A stretch of 10,295 nucleotides of DNA from Fidelibacterota bacterium (GCA_029931905.1 JAOZRH010000003.1:41181-51475); one strand, 5' to 3'. Counted from the first letter of the stretch, positions 1-7,083 are shown. Made by a program: numbers and translations. Notes: generated by a model not told the origin, from the sequence alone.

Positions 1-276
1 GCTATATACATTATCAAATCCTGCCTTTGTTAATCTTTGATGCTAATTGTATAATGATGGCAAATTTGATCCATGGGGAAACGATTGCCGTACTACTAAT
101 GATTTCAGATTTTTATGTCGCACCCATTTAGCAAATTCGTTATCATTATACATAACTTTTTGGAATTCTTGGGTATGACCGGCTTGTCCATATATTCCAC
201 ACTGTATTAATACCTTTGTTAAAAATCTACAACCTGTTGATTCCCCTACACCTTGTACTATCTATGCACTTGACAT
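1..276 (-). CDS. P-loop protein, possibly sulfotransferase-like (3' end outside window)
   Basis: Only the first 92 codons are present; the frame is open to the left edge. It is visible only if TAG is read as sense, at codons 5 (262-264) and 78 (43-45). Near the N-terminus a hydrophobic strand IVQ leads into GVGESTGCRFLTK (about residues 9-21), which resembles the phosphate-binding loop of P-loop kinases and sulfotransferases. Further on are QAGHTQEFQ and a second strand LVVRQSFPHG (about 61-70), an arrangement I associate with phage sulfotransferase-like P-loop proteins. The ATG lies 1 nt after the TGA of the APS kinase gene upstream, so the two are very probably co-translated. If it is a sulfotransferase it would use the PAPS made by that neighbour; this is inferred from adjacency and the loop, not proven. 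A generic P-loop kinase is the main alternative. I am confident that it is a gene and only moderately confident of its function. Confidence 0.6.
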
Positions 277-277
277 A

Positions 278-832
278 TCAAAATAATCCTTTCATTATCG
301 CATTTGGTACTATATTTCCCATATTTAAAGCCAGCATAATGTTCATGAAACACGTGTCCACATCATGCAATCCAGTATCAACGGTTATATCTGGACATGA
401 TGGTATCTCATATGGATCATCTATTCCAGTTTGATGAAGATTATTAGGATCACTATATAAACCTTTCGTATCCCGTTCTTTTAAAATATCCAAATCACAT
501 TTACAATATACTTCAAAATAATTACTATTCTGATTAATTAATTGTCGATTATGTTCTCTTATATCATTATAAGGTGCAATTGATGCAATGATAACATCCT
601 TATCATTTTTATTAAGATAGTATGCAAGAACTCCCATTGACATAACATTTGCATCCCTATCACGTTTTGAAAAACCAAAGATATTACGGTATAATGCCCT
701 ATATTCATTAGCATCCACCAATTCTACGTGTTTAGCATAATTCATTGAATTTAAATATTTATGAAGTTTTGTAGCAAGAGTTGTCTTTCCTGAATCAGTT
801 AAACCCGTAAACCAGATTGTAAAATTGTCCAT
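278..832 (-). CDS. cysC: Adenylylsulfate (APS) kinase, CysC-like
   Basis: This 184-aa protein has the expected APS kinase length. The enzyme phosphorylates APS with ATP to give PAPS, the universal sulfuryl donor. Visible motifs in order are TIWFTG and the Walker A loop GLTDSGKT (10-17); VDANEYR (39-45), in place of the usual DGDNxR; FGFSKRDRDANV (52-63); IASIAPYNDIRE (82-93), the ISPY-type loop; and near the C-terminus RDTKGLY followed by GIDDPYE, the classic CysC pair. I chose the ATG at 832 because GGAGA lies 4-5 nt upstream and the protein then starts at the family's usual MxxFTIWFTG; an upstream ATG at 865 has no comparable site. The serine that is phosphorylated in E. coli CysC is alanine here (Ala86). 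The gene ends in TGA just before the P-loop gene. It diverges from the 968 gene, so the 135-bp gap between them probably holds promoters. Confidence 0.9.
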   Translation of the reverse strand: MDNFTIWFTGLTDSGKTTLATKLHKYLNSMNYAKHVELVDANEYRALYRNIFGFSKRDRDANVMSMGVLAYYLNKNDKDVIIASIAPYNDIREHNRQLINQNSNYFEVYCKCDLDILKERDTKGLYSDPNNLHQTGIDDPYEIPSCPDITVDTGLHDVDTCFMNIMLALNMGNIVPNAIMKGLF

Positions 833-887
833 ATTGTCTCCACTGTTTACTATATAATATATCATGTTTTATTTTTTTAGAATTAAT

Positions 888-916
888 ATTGTATAAGTTA
901 GTTATAAAAGTTACAA
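888..916 (-). promoter_or_regulatory. Possible sigma70-type promoter for the APS kinase gene
   Basis: Read on the minus strand, TTGTAA (916-911, 4 of 6 matches to the -35 consensus) is followed after 17 bp by TACAAT (893-888, 5 of 6 matches to the -10 consensus), about 55 nt upstream of the chosen start codon. The surroundings are very AT-rich, so a chance match is quite possible. Confidence 0.25.
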
Positions 917-967
917 TTAATTTGAAGAATAGACAAAATAACAAAATAACATACAAAGGTATTTAAT

Positions 968-1711
968 ATGGCTATTAAATTTGGTTCAGAAACGGGCTAT
1001 CAAGTTCGTACAGATTATAGAGTAAATGAAGGTGAATTGGATTGTGGTACTACAGTTCATATGTTCATCAGAAATATAGAAAAAAGTTACACTTTCTCAG
1101 ATGAATTTTCACTATGTTCAATTGGTATTATCGATGGTGGTGGTGCAGAAATGTGTTATGAAAATGCATCATTGAAAATTCGTGAAGAAGCAATGCCAAA
1201 ATATAAACCAATCGATTCCGCACTTGGTGCAACAGCAGAAGCACTTGCAATTATGGGACAAGCAGGTGAAGCAGTTACGGAATTAGCATGTGTTCCTCTT
1301 AGAATTAAAACCCTCACAGTTGAGTTGACTTGTACATTTAAGGATATGGATGCAACGCCAGATCCTGATGATATTCTTGCTATCACTACATCTGATGGTC
1401 TGCAAATTCTTGGAGCATTCTTTGCTGTTCCTACAACTGGTACATACATTATTACAACCAAAACAACTGATCAACCAGCAGATGACTTTGGTTCTAAAAC
1501 AATGACATATACTAAAAAACTTCCATATCCAGATAATGCTACACGTACACTTTATTTGGATGGTGTTGATGACTATTTTGCATCTGACCCTAACATTACA
1601 TTTGATCCAAATAGATCTACTGTTGAACGCGAAGTGCAATTTAGACAAGGTGATGTTCCTATACAGAGTCTTACTGTTACAGAATATGGTATTGCAAACG
1701 TTGATTCATAA
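968..1711 (+). CDS. Unknown protein, probable virion component
   Basis: This 247-aa protein starts at ATG 968 behind a good site of the type used across this window (AAAGGTATTTAAT then ATG) and ends in TAA. I do not recognise a family. It has no signal peptide or clear membrane segment. It is rich in Thr, Ala, Gly and Asp and has the alternating pattern of a beta-rich protein (for example IKTLTVELTCTF around residues 117-128), with an Ala-rich stretch SALGATAEALAIMGQAGEA around 80-98 that is probably helical. It has no in-frame TAG, unlike the structural paralogs downstream. It stands alone between a divergent gene and its own strong terminator, a common setting for an abundant structural protein such as a tail-tube or capsid decoration protein. 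That role is inferred from context only. Confidence 0.8.
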   Translation: MAIKFGSETGYQVRTDYRVNEGELDCGTTVHMFIRNIEKSYTFSDEFSLCSIGIIDGGGAEMCYENASLKIREEAMPKYKPIDSALGATAEALAIMGQAGEAVTELACVPLRIKTLTVELTCTFKDMDATPDPDDILAITTSDGLQILGAFFAVPTTGTYIITTKTTDQPADDFGSKTMTYTKKLPYPDNATRTLYLDGVDDYFASDPNITFDPNRSTVEREVQFRQGDVPIQSLTVTEYGIANVDS

Positions 1712-1732
1712 GTTTTAACATTTCATTAAACT

Positions 1733-1772
1733 AAAAAAAGTCATGTGATTAATTTCATATGACTTTTTTTTT
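1733..1772 (+). terminator. Intrinsic terminator after the 968 gene
   Basis: A 16-bp stem (1733-1748 with 1755-1770, one G-T pair, 6-nt loop) ends in a run of nine T (1764-1772). The matching A-run on the left arm means it could also work on the other strand. It lies about 20 nt after the stop of the 968 gene, so the cluster starting at 1830 probably has its own promoter in the AT-rich 1773-1829 stretch, where TATAATAC and TATAATTA occur but cannot be assigned with confidence. Confidence 0.85.
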
Positions 1773-1829
1773 ATAATACAAAATTATAATTAATTATTAA
1801 ACGTAAATCTCAAAATAAAGGTAATAAAA

Positions 1830-2024
1830 ATGGAAATTGATATAGAAGAATATTTTGATACAACTACATATGACGTATTTACTTTCGCAAGTGAAGACTT
1901 TTCTATCATAAATGATCAATTAGAACCGGGTGATCATTATAATAAACAGGTCATTAATGGTCTTACGTATATTTGTATTGATAAAAGTATTTCAATTGAA
2001 GCACCTGAATTAACAAAACTATAA
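1830..2024 (+). CDS. Small acidic protein of unknown function
   Basis: This 64-aa protein starts at ATG behind AAAGGTAATAAAA, the same ribosome-binding pattern as its neighbours, and ends in TAA. It is acidic (EIDIEEYFD at the start, many Asp and Glu), soluble, and without a recognisable motif. It is the first gene of the plus-strand cluster 1830-4522, and its stop is 12 nt before the ATG of the first structural paralog, so the two are probably co-translated. A small accessory or chaperone role for the following structural proteins is possible from position alone. Confidence 0.7.
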   Translation: MEIDIEEYFDTTTYDVFTFASEDFSIINDQLEPGDHYNKQVINGLTYICIDKSISIEAPELTKL

Positions 2025-2036
2025 GGGTAATTAATT

Positions 2037-2999
2037 ATGTCAGTTATACAACATACTTCGGGACCAAGATCAGCAGTAATTGAATATACTGTTGGTTCCG
2101 ATTATGTAACAATCTTAGAGGAAATACATGATTTCGTTGTAGCTCATGGATAGGAGGCAGTAGATGCTACCCGTTGGGATTCAGGAAATTATAAAAGCAT
2201 AATGACGTATCGTGCACTCAATAAAGATAATGTTACATATAAATATATTCAATTATCTTACTACAATACAGGAATAAAAGGCTTTACTTGTGGTGTATTT
2301 GAATCATACAATGCTACTACTAAAATTGGGACCAATCAGACATAGGGATGTAATACTCCATCTTTTAATCAAAATTGTGACCCATTAAATCAAAATGGTA
2401 GACTTCATTTATTTGCAACTGTCAGATATTTCTGTATGTTACATATTGGGGTTGAGATTGGATCAAATATTGGTAATGGTGCTACTGGATGTTTTGAAAC
2501 AACTCAGGCAAATGATGGTGATGATACTCCTAACTTTTGTTAGTTAAATACATTCCTTGCTACTGGAAATTATAATGATGGAAACTATAGACATGCATAT
2601 GTCGCATGTTTTCCACGAACTTCAAAATATACAGGAACAAATGCTAGTTATTATAATAAATTCTCAACACCAATTGGTGATTAGGGTGGAGGAATCCAAA
2701 CTGGTTCATCAAATCTATATTATAGTATGCAGTTATCTATTCCTACTGTACCTGCACCATTTGGAATATCTGCAAAACATCATGTATTTGATCTTATGGT
2801 TTCATGTAATGAACATATTGCCAGATATCTTAAAGGTAAACTTTATGGACTAAAGGCTTTTACAACTGATGTTGGTGCTAATGGTGATGTATTTCGTGTA
2901 AAATGTGATAGTGACATGTTCCTTGATGAATCAGGAACTGACCTTGATCATTTTATGATTTGTCATGATACATTTGGAACATTTGGAATTCCAGTTTAA
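2037..2999 (+). CDS. Phage structural protein, paralog A (four in-frame TAG codons)
   Basis: With TAG read as sense this is one 320-aa protein from ATG 2037 (AAGGGTAATTAATT upstream) to TAA; with the standard code it breaks into pieces. TAG occurs at codons 39 (2151), 103 (2343), 169 (2541) and 216 (2682). The protein is colinear with the next gene almost throughout: ALNKD..TYKY, GVFESYNATT, DPLNQNGR.HLFAT.RYFCMLHIGV, then NGATGCFETTQANDGDDTP, CFPRT, and a C-terminal KHHVFDLMVS...LKAFTT...LDHFMICH. This pattern, in particular ExxDDTP followed by an aromatic-Asn-Thr stretch and FPRT, resembles from memory a common family of tail or virion proteins of large phages. At two positions (codons 169 and 216) the paralog has TGG where this gene has TAG. 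A pseudogene is unlikely: TAA and TGA never interrupt it, and its intact paralog also carries a TAG. Confidence 0.85.
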
Positions 3000-3026
3000 T
3001 ATAAAAAAAAATAAAAGGTAATAATT

Positions 3027-3992
3027 ATGCCAGTTTCACAAATACAATCAGGTCCAAATTCGGCAATCGTTGAATATACAACTGGGTCTGACTTTATAGA
3101 AATTTTAGATGAAATGAAACTCTTTGTTGAGTCTCATGGATAGGAAGCAGTAGATACTGCATATTACGATGTCGGAAGTAGACACAATATTATGACATAT
3201 CGTGCACTTAATAAAGATGGTGTCACATATAAATATATGCAATTATATTACTACAATACAAACAATTATGGTTTTGGTTGTAGAGTATTCGAAAGTTATG
3301 ATTCTACTACTCAAGTTGGTACAAATATGGCACATTTATCTGATGATATTGCAAACTATCATCAAATATGCAATCCATTAAATCAAAATGGTAGATTTCA
3401 TTTATTTGCAACTGCTAGATATTTCTGCATGTTACATATTGGGGTTGATATTGGGTCATATGTTGGTAATGGTGCTACTGGATGTTTTGAAACAACTCAG
3501 GCAAATGATGGTGATGATACTCCGAATTTTGGATGGATCAATACATATCTTGCTACATCAATGTACTATAGTTCATACTATAGACATCAGTATTTGATGT
3601 GTTTCCCACGTACAGCAAAATATACAGGTAGTGCTGCTGGTGTATGGACAAAATTCTCTACACCAATTGGTGATTGGGGTGGTGGAATCCAGACTGGTTC
3701 AGACCAAACATATTATACTATGAAGTATAGTATACCTTCAAATCCTCCACCATTTGGAGCAACCGTAAAACATCATGTATTTGATCTTATGGTTTCATCA
3801 GACGAACATTTGGCAAGATATGTTAAAGGTCAGATTTATGGTCTTAAAGCATTTACTACAAATATTGGATCTAATGGTGACGTGTTCAGTGTAAAATGTA
3901 ATGCAGATATGTTTCTTTCCAACGCTGGTTCAGATCTTGATCATTTTATGATTTGTCATGGTATTGACGGTACATTTGGACTTCCTCTTTAA
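3027..3992 (+). CDS. Phage structural protein, paralog B (one in-frame TAG)
   Basis: This 321-aa protein starts at ATG 3027 behind AAAAGGTAATAATT and ends in TAA. The true start is upstream of an in-frame TAG at codon 39 (3141), in the context HG-TAG-EAVD that is identical in paralog A; starting at the later ATG (3192) would lose the conserved N-terminus (QSGPNSAIVEYTTGSDF). It is the sister of the preceding gene, with one extra residue in the middle, and 61 bp are identical between them (3463-3523 and 2470-2530). The C-terminal third (KHHVFDLMVS, IYGLKAFTTNIGSNGDVF, LDHFMICHG) is nearly the same as in A. The two probably occupy equivalent or alternating places in the virion, such as tail or baseplate-associated sites. 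The exact role is not determinable from sequence. Confidence 0.88.
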
Positions 3993-4003
3993 TGGTATAA
4001 AAA

Positions 4004-4522
4004 ATGGCAAATTTTGATGGGAATAATTTATTAAACGACATAGACTTGAGTGGTCATCAAACCGTTAGTAGGGTTGGTAGACGTATCACTATATATGACT
4101 CTACTATATTTAATAATCATGAAATCTTTTCCATGTCAAATATTCAACTGGTTTTTATGCCTATAGGAATTGTTTTTGTTGAGAACGAATTTGGTGAATT
4201 GACACATAGAAGTTCAACTTATATTGTTAATATTATAGAAACAACTATAAGTGATCATCAAACCGTTAGTAGGGTTGGTAGACGTACCACTATATATGAC
4301 TCTACCATAATAGATGATAATGAATATTTCACAATGTTAAATATTCCACTAATCTTTTATGTTACGGGAATTGTACAAACAGAAGATGTGTTTGGTTATA
4401 GATTAAGTCGTGTTAATGAATATAATACTAATTTATTGGCAGGATTACGGGGTGGTTCAGATGAAATTACCATTAATCGAATTGGACAAATTCTATTAGC
4501 GCCTAATATAATAATTCAATAA
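4004..4522 (+). CDS. Unknown protein made of two repeated 67-residue modules
   Basis: This 172-aa protein starts at ATG 11 nt after the stop of paralog B, with a weak GGT site, and ends in TAA. It has no TAG. A module beginning HQTVSRVGRR at residue 18 recurs at residue 85; after an almost identical 19-residue opening both copies continue with an acidic or Asn turn, a short hydrophobic strand pair (NIQLVFMPIGIV and NIPLIFYVTGIV) and a Glu/Asp-Phe-Gly stretch. A third, partial echo (INRIGQILL) lies near the C-terminus. The pattern suggests a beta-rich repeat protein such as a small fibre-associated or capping protein, but I recognise no family. It is the last gene of the plus-strand cluster, immediately before a strong terminator, so it is probably made with the structural paralogs. 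Confidence 0.75.
   Translation: MANFDGNNLLNDIDLSGHQTVSRVGRRITIYDSTIFNNHEIFSMSNIQLVFMPIGIVFVENEFGELTHRSSTYIVNIIETTISDHQTVSRVGRRTTIYDSTIIDDNEYFTMLNIPLIFYVTGIVQTEDVFGYRLSRVNEYNTNLLAGLRGGSDEITINRIGQILLAPNIIIQ
4054..4108 (+). repeat. 55-bp direct repeat, copy 1, within the 4004 gene
   Basis: It matches copy 2 at 4255-4309 with only two mismatches over 55 bp. The spacing of 201 bp is exactly 67 codons, so it encodes the opening of each protein module (HQTVSRVGRR onward). Confidence 0.95.
4255..4309 (+). repeat. 55-bp direct repeat, copy 2, within the 4004 gene
   Basis: This is the second copy of the repeat at 4054-4108. One of the two differences changes Ile to Thr and the other is silent. The rest of each module has diverged far more at the DNA level, so this block alone is either under strong constraint or recently homogenised. 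Confidence 0.95.
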
Positions 4523-4525
4523 ACT

Positions 4526-4565
4526 AAAAATGGGTCAGCGGAAATTAATCCTCTGACCCATTTTT
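4526..4565. terminator. Bidirectional intrinsic terminator between converging gene clusters
   Basis: A perfect 13-bp stem (4526-4538 with 4553-4565), containing TGGGTCAG and its complement, has a 14-nt loop and is flanked by five A on one side and five T on the other. The A and T runs let it act on both strands. It sits 4 nt after the stop of the plus-strand 4004 gene and 22 nt after the stop of the minus-strand 4588 gene. Confidence 0.9.
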
Positions 4566-4587
4566 ATTTAACATTTATGGCAGAACG

Positions 4588-5292
4588 TTAAATCTTACAG
4601 AACAAATACTTATTACCTCTAAATTCGAACATTATAATGTACTCTTTTGTTGGAATGTAATCTGCATCATCAAAGTGATAGCCACTATAAAAGTAATCCA
4701 TCAATTTATGATCATATTGTAATAATTTACTACTTAATAATCTTGGTGTCTTAATATTAAAATATTCACCAATTGCTGCAACTTTTTCCCAATCAAGAAT
4801 TTTTTCTGGTGTACACACATTTGTTAAATAATATTCACCATTGCTATAAATAATTTCAAGAGTTGTATTACCTATACAATGTTTATCAATTAAATAGCGG
4901 ATATTCATATTCACTTTTAATTCTTTTATTCTTTTTGAATTTAATTTATCTGGTTCTGATATAATAAATTGTTTACCAGAATTCTTTGATAAATAATACA
5001 CTTCGCCATATATTTTCTGTTTAATATGATGACGAGTTGTTATTGGTAAATGTTGGATATCAAACTTCTCAACTTTATGATACTTACCAATTGCTTTTAA
5101 ATCAACAAATGTTTTTGCCTTTGTATTATATGTCCTTAATTGAGACAAATCGTAATCATAGCAATAACCAACCGTACCCTTCACTATGTTATAAGAATGG
5201 GTGGTTGTGAAAGCATTAGGATAATCTAATAATAAATGTTCCCAATGCTTCCTTGTCGATTTACTATATGTACTTGAAAATTTAATTTCCAT
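4588..5292 (-). CDS. Unknown 234-aa protein
   Basis: This 234-aa protein starts at ATG 5292, 6 nt after the stop of the lipoprotein gene, with no clear Shine-Dalgarno sequence, so translation is probably coupled to that gene; it ends in TAA. It is rich in Tyr, Lys, His and Ile, has no signal peptide or membrane segment, and has no in-frame TAG. Visible stretches include VGYCYDYDLSQLRTY around residues 41-55, KQKIYGEVYYLSKNSGKQF around 91-109, and a C-terminal IIMFEFRGNKYLFCKI. The alternation of short strands with basic patches would suit a nucleic-acid-binding or regulatory protein, but I recognise no family and assign no function. It is the last gene of the cluster that includes the gp55-like sigma factor. 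Confidence 0.8.
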   Translation of the reverse strand: MEIKFSSTYSKSTRKHWEHLLLDYPNAFTTTHSYNIVKGTVGYCYDYDLSQLRTYNTKAKTFVDLKAIGKYHKVEKFDIQHLPITTRHHIKQKIYGEVYYLSKNSGKQFIISEPDKLNSKRIKELKVNMNIRYLIDKHCIGNTTLEIIYSNGEYYLTNVCTPEKILDWEKVAAIGEYFNIKTPRLLSSKLLQYDHKLMDYFYSGYHFDDADYIPTKEYIIMFEFRGNKYLFCKI

Positions 5293-5298
5293 TATTTA

Positions 5299-5865
5299 TC
5301 ACAATAAAACTGCAATGGTCGCAAATGCTTTAACTACCGCACCAGTTGTTTGCATAATCGAAGTTACATCATATCCTTTTTCTAAGGTACCTGCAGTAAT
5401 CGATGCTTCAAGTTCGGTGACTTGAGTATGTAACATCACTGCATATCGATCAAATGATTGTAATAATGCAATTTCTGCTTCATTAAATTTATCACTATTC
5501 CTCATTAAGATTTCTTTTGCAGACAAATAATCGATCTCAATGGTATAATATAGATCCAAGTATTCGGAAAATCGAATCATAATCTTTCCAATATTCTCTC
5601 CGTTACCAGATTCACCATCAATATCAAGTTTGACATCCCGAAATTTATTAGAAATTCTAATTATTGCCTGTTGATCAACTGGGTCAAATTCGGGTAACTT
5701 TTCTGCTACAATAACATTTATTTGATCAAATTGTTGATAAATTGATGCACTTGCTGTGGTCATCATTGCTGAATGATATGCAACATTGGCAGTTGAACCT
5801 AAACATCCAAATAAACCAAATGACATAACCATAAACATAATAATCTAACTATAAAACTTTTTCAT
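5299..5865 (-). CDS. Small predicted lipoprotein with hydrophobic C-terminus
   Basis: This 188-aa protein starts at ATG 5865 behind AGAGGTATTAAAA and needs a TAG at codon 7 (5845-5847) to be read as sense. The first in-frame ATG after the TAG (5838) would drop the basic MKKFYS head. From 5865 the N-terminus is a normal export signal: positive MKK, a hydrophobic core (IIMFMVMSFGLFG) and a possible lipobox LFGC, with the lipid-bearing Cys at about residue 21. The mature part is helical and polar (residues about 40-160), and the last 16 residues (TTGAVVKAFATIAVLL) are hydrophobic. A lipid anchor at one end plus a possible membrane segment at the other recalls unimolecular spanins, but the C-terminal segment is short and contains Lys. 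A host-envelope or superinfection-related lipoprotein is equally possible. It starts 12 nt after the sigma factor stop. Confidence 0.75.
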
Positions 5866-5877
5866 TTTTAATACCTC

Positions 5878-6510
5878 TTAATCCTGTAACAACTGTACAG
5901 TATGATTTTCGTATTTCGCTTTCTCTGCAATATATTTAACACATGCCTAATATGATGATTCATACATATAGGAATGATATGCAGATTTAGTGCGATCATA
6001 CTTATTTTTATTAATTTTATCCAATATATCCACGGCACATGCTGTGAATACATCTTCATAGTGTGTTGGGTATAGTGTGGGAAACTTCTTAATTACAGAA
6101 CCAATTACTATAGAAGATAAATTAATAATTTTTGTTTGTAAATCGGTTTTGTTTTCTTTTAATCTATTAACAAAGTATTTATTTGAATCAGAAACAAGAA
6201 CCATCTTATTAATAAATTTAATGTTAATTTCGGAAGCGGTAGAATCATTACGTAATGTATTGAGCAAACTATCTTGATCATTGAGTTTTGAATCAGGAAT
6301 ATCTACAACGGTTTCTAATATTGAATTTACCTATATTACATTATCATAATATATAATACATCGGGGTGTGATAAACCGAGGTGGCAATACCATTTTGGCT
6401 TTTAATTTACCAACATTTTCAAGATAGGATAAACACATTTCAATATTTTCAGGATCTTTAAAATCTGCTCTATCTTTTGTTCTTGAATAATTGTTTTCAC
6501 GTTTTGCCAT
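5878..6510 (-). CDS. T4 gp55-like late-transcription sigma factor (two in-frame TAG codons)
   Basis: With TAG read as sense at codons 60 (6331-6333) and 188 (5947-5949), this is a 210-aa protein, close to T4 gp55 (185 aa). The C-terminal half fits gp55 from memory: IVIGSVIKKFP, then DVFTACAVDILDKINK, KYDRTKSAYHSYMYESSY-TAG-ACVKYIAEKAKYE, matching the gp55 stretch around [30 protein letters not shown] in order and spacing. gp55 replaces sigma70 on host RNA polymerase and recognises short TATAAATA-type late promoters. The second TAG falls where T4 gp55 has Asn. ATG 6510 follows AAAAAGGATTGAATAA, and the upstream gene's stop is 4 nt before it. It lies between a 160-aa unknown and a lipoprotein gene. 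The match is remote, so a different sigma or helical protein remains possible. Confidence 0.7.
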
Positions 6511-6514
6511 TTAT

Positions 6515-6997
6515 TCAATCCTTTTTAAATTGTCCAGTTTTTTCAACACTAATCAATTTAGTATACTCACCTTTAAGTTCTGTATCAAATTCAATAGATA
6601 GACTAAATAATTCAAGTGCAATTAATTTTTCTTCATATTTTTCAGATAGATCAACTGCAATACTGAAAAATTGTTCATCCATTATCTGATGACCATGAGT
6701 TAAAAGAAGTTTCAATCCAAGTTTCAATTCATTCATTGGTACATCATAATCGATCTCAATACTGATATCTTTTACTTTGGTATAACAAACTTCAACTATA
6801 TCTTTAGTGAATTCATTTAAAATTTCCATTATTGTATCCACCATATCAGGATGATTAACATCCATATAATTCAAATACAGTTCTGTTTTGGGATTGGTGA
6901 TAAGTGCATTATACACCTTTGAAAATTCAACTGTGTCACTCTTATCATCAATAGTTTCTACTTTTGAGATTGTTACAATATTACAACCGGTCATCAT
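6515..6997 (-). CDS. Unknown 160-aa acidic protein
   Basis: This is the first gene of the cluster 6997-4588. Its start is ATG 6997, or the adjacent ATG 6994, behind a full AGGAGG Shine-Dalgarno sequence at 7001-7007, the strongest in the window; it ends in TGA 4 nt before the sigma factor ATG. The protein is acidic, with helical stretches (MVDTIMEILNEFTKDIVEV around 52-70, then SIAVDLSEKYEEKLIALELFS around 112-132) and strand-like pieces (ISIEIDYDV). There is no signal peptide and no in-frame TAG. I recognise no family. Tight coupling with the gp55-like gene would suit a partner of the transcription apparatus, but that is inference from position. Confidence 0.85.
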   Translation of the reverse strand: MMTGCNIVTISKVETIDDKSDTVEFSKVYNALITNPKTELYLNYMDVNHPDMVDTIMEILNEFTKDIVEVCYTKVKDISIEIDYDVPMNELKLGLKLLLTHGHQIMDEQFFSIAVDLSEKYEEKLIALELFSLSIEFDTELKGEYTKLISVEKTGQFKKD

Positions 6998-7008
6998 CTA
7001 TCCTCCTG

Positions 7009-7030
7009 TATATTATTAATTAATAATATA
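7009..7030. repeat. Perfect 22-bp palindrome upstream of the 6997 gene
   Basis: Two 11-bp arms (TATATTATTAA and its complement) with no loop lie directly upstream of the AGGAGG site of the 6997 gene. It consists only of A and T. It could be an operator or a hairpin in the 5' leader that affects ribosome access. A chance palindrome is possible in such AT-rich DNA, but 22 perfect bases next to a strong site is notable. Confidence 0.6.
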
Positions 7031-7083
7031 TCATATTAACGCATTAATTTATATTTTATTTTTCTAAACTATTTAGCATATTA

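Larger units (their letters stand above)
2037..3992 (+). repeat. Tandem gene duplication (two about 965-bp copies)
   Basis: The genes at 2037 and 3027 are head-to-tail copies, colinear from start to end, with offsets of 990 to 993 bp. Identity is uneven: it is highest around 2383-2530 versus 3377-3523, including a 61-bp exact match, and low around 2330-2375 versus 3325-3365. This suggests an old duplication with a conserved or gene-converted core. Confidence 0.9.

Noticed and set aside
838..865. Upstream ATG at 865 as start of the APS kinase
   Set aside because: It lacks a ribosome-binding site, while the ATG at 832 follows GGAGA and gives the family's normal N-terminus.
1156..1648. Two minus-strand open frames opposite the 968 gene (1156-1461 and 1283-1648)
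   Set aside because: They lie wholly inside a well-supported plus-strand gene, lack ribosome-binding sites and have Cys/Ser-rich or low-complexity products typical of antisense shadows.
2037..2999. Paralog A as a decaying pseudogene with nonsense mutations
   Set aside because: All four internal stops are TAG, never TAA or TGA, the frame is intact over 320 codons, and the intact paralog carries TAG at the same codon 39. Recoding explains this better.
7046..7053. TATAAATT on the minus strand, one base from the T4 late promoter TATAAATA, upstream of the 6997 gene
   Set aside because: Similar TATAA strings are frequent in this AT-rich DNA (for example near 891-908 and 1773-1790), so a single match is not evidence of a late promoter.
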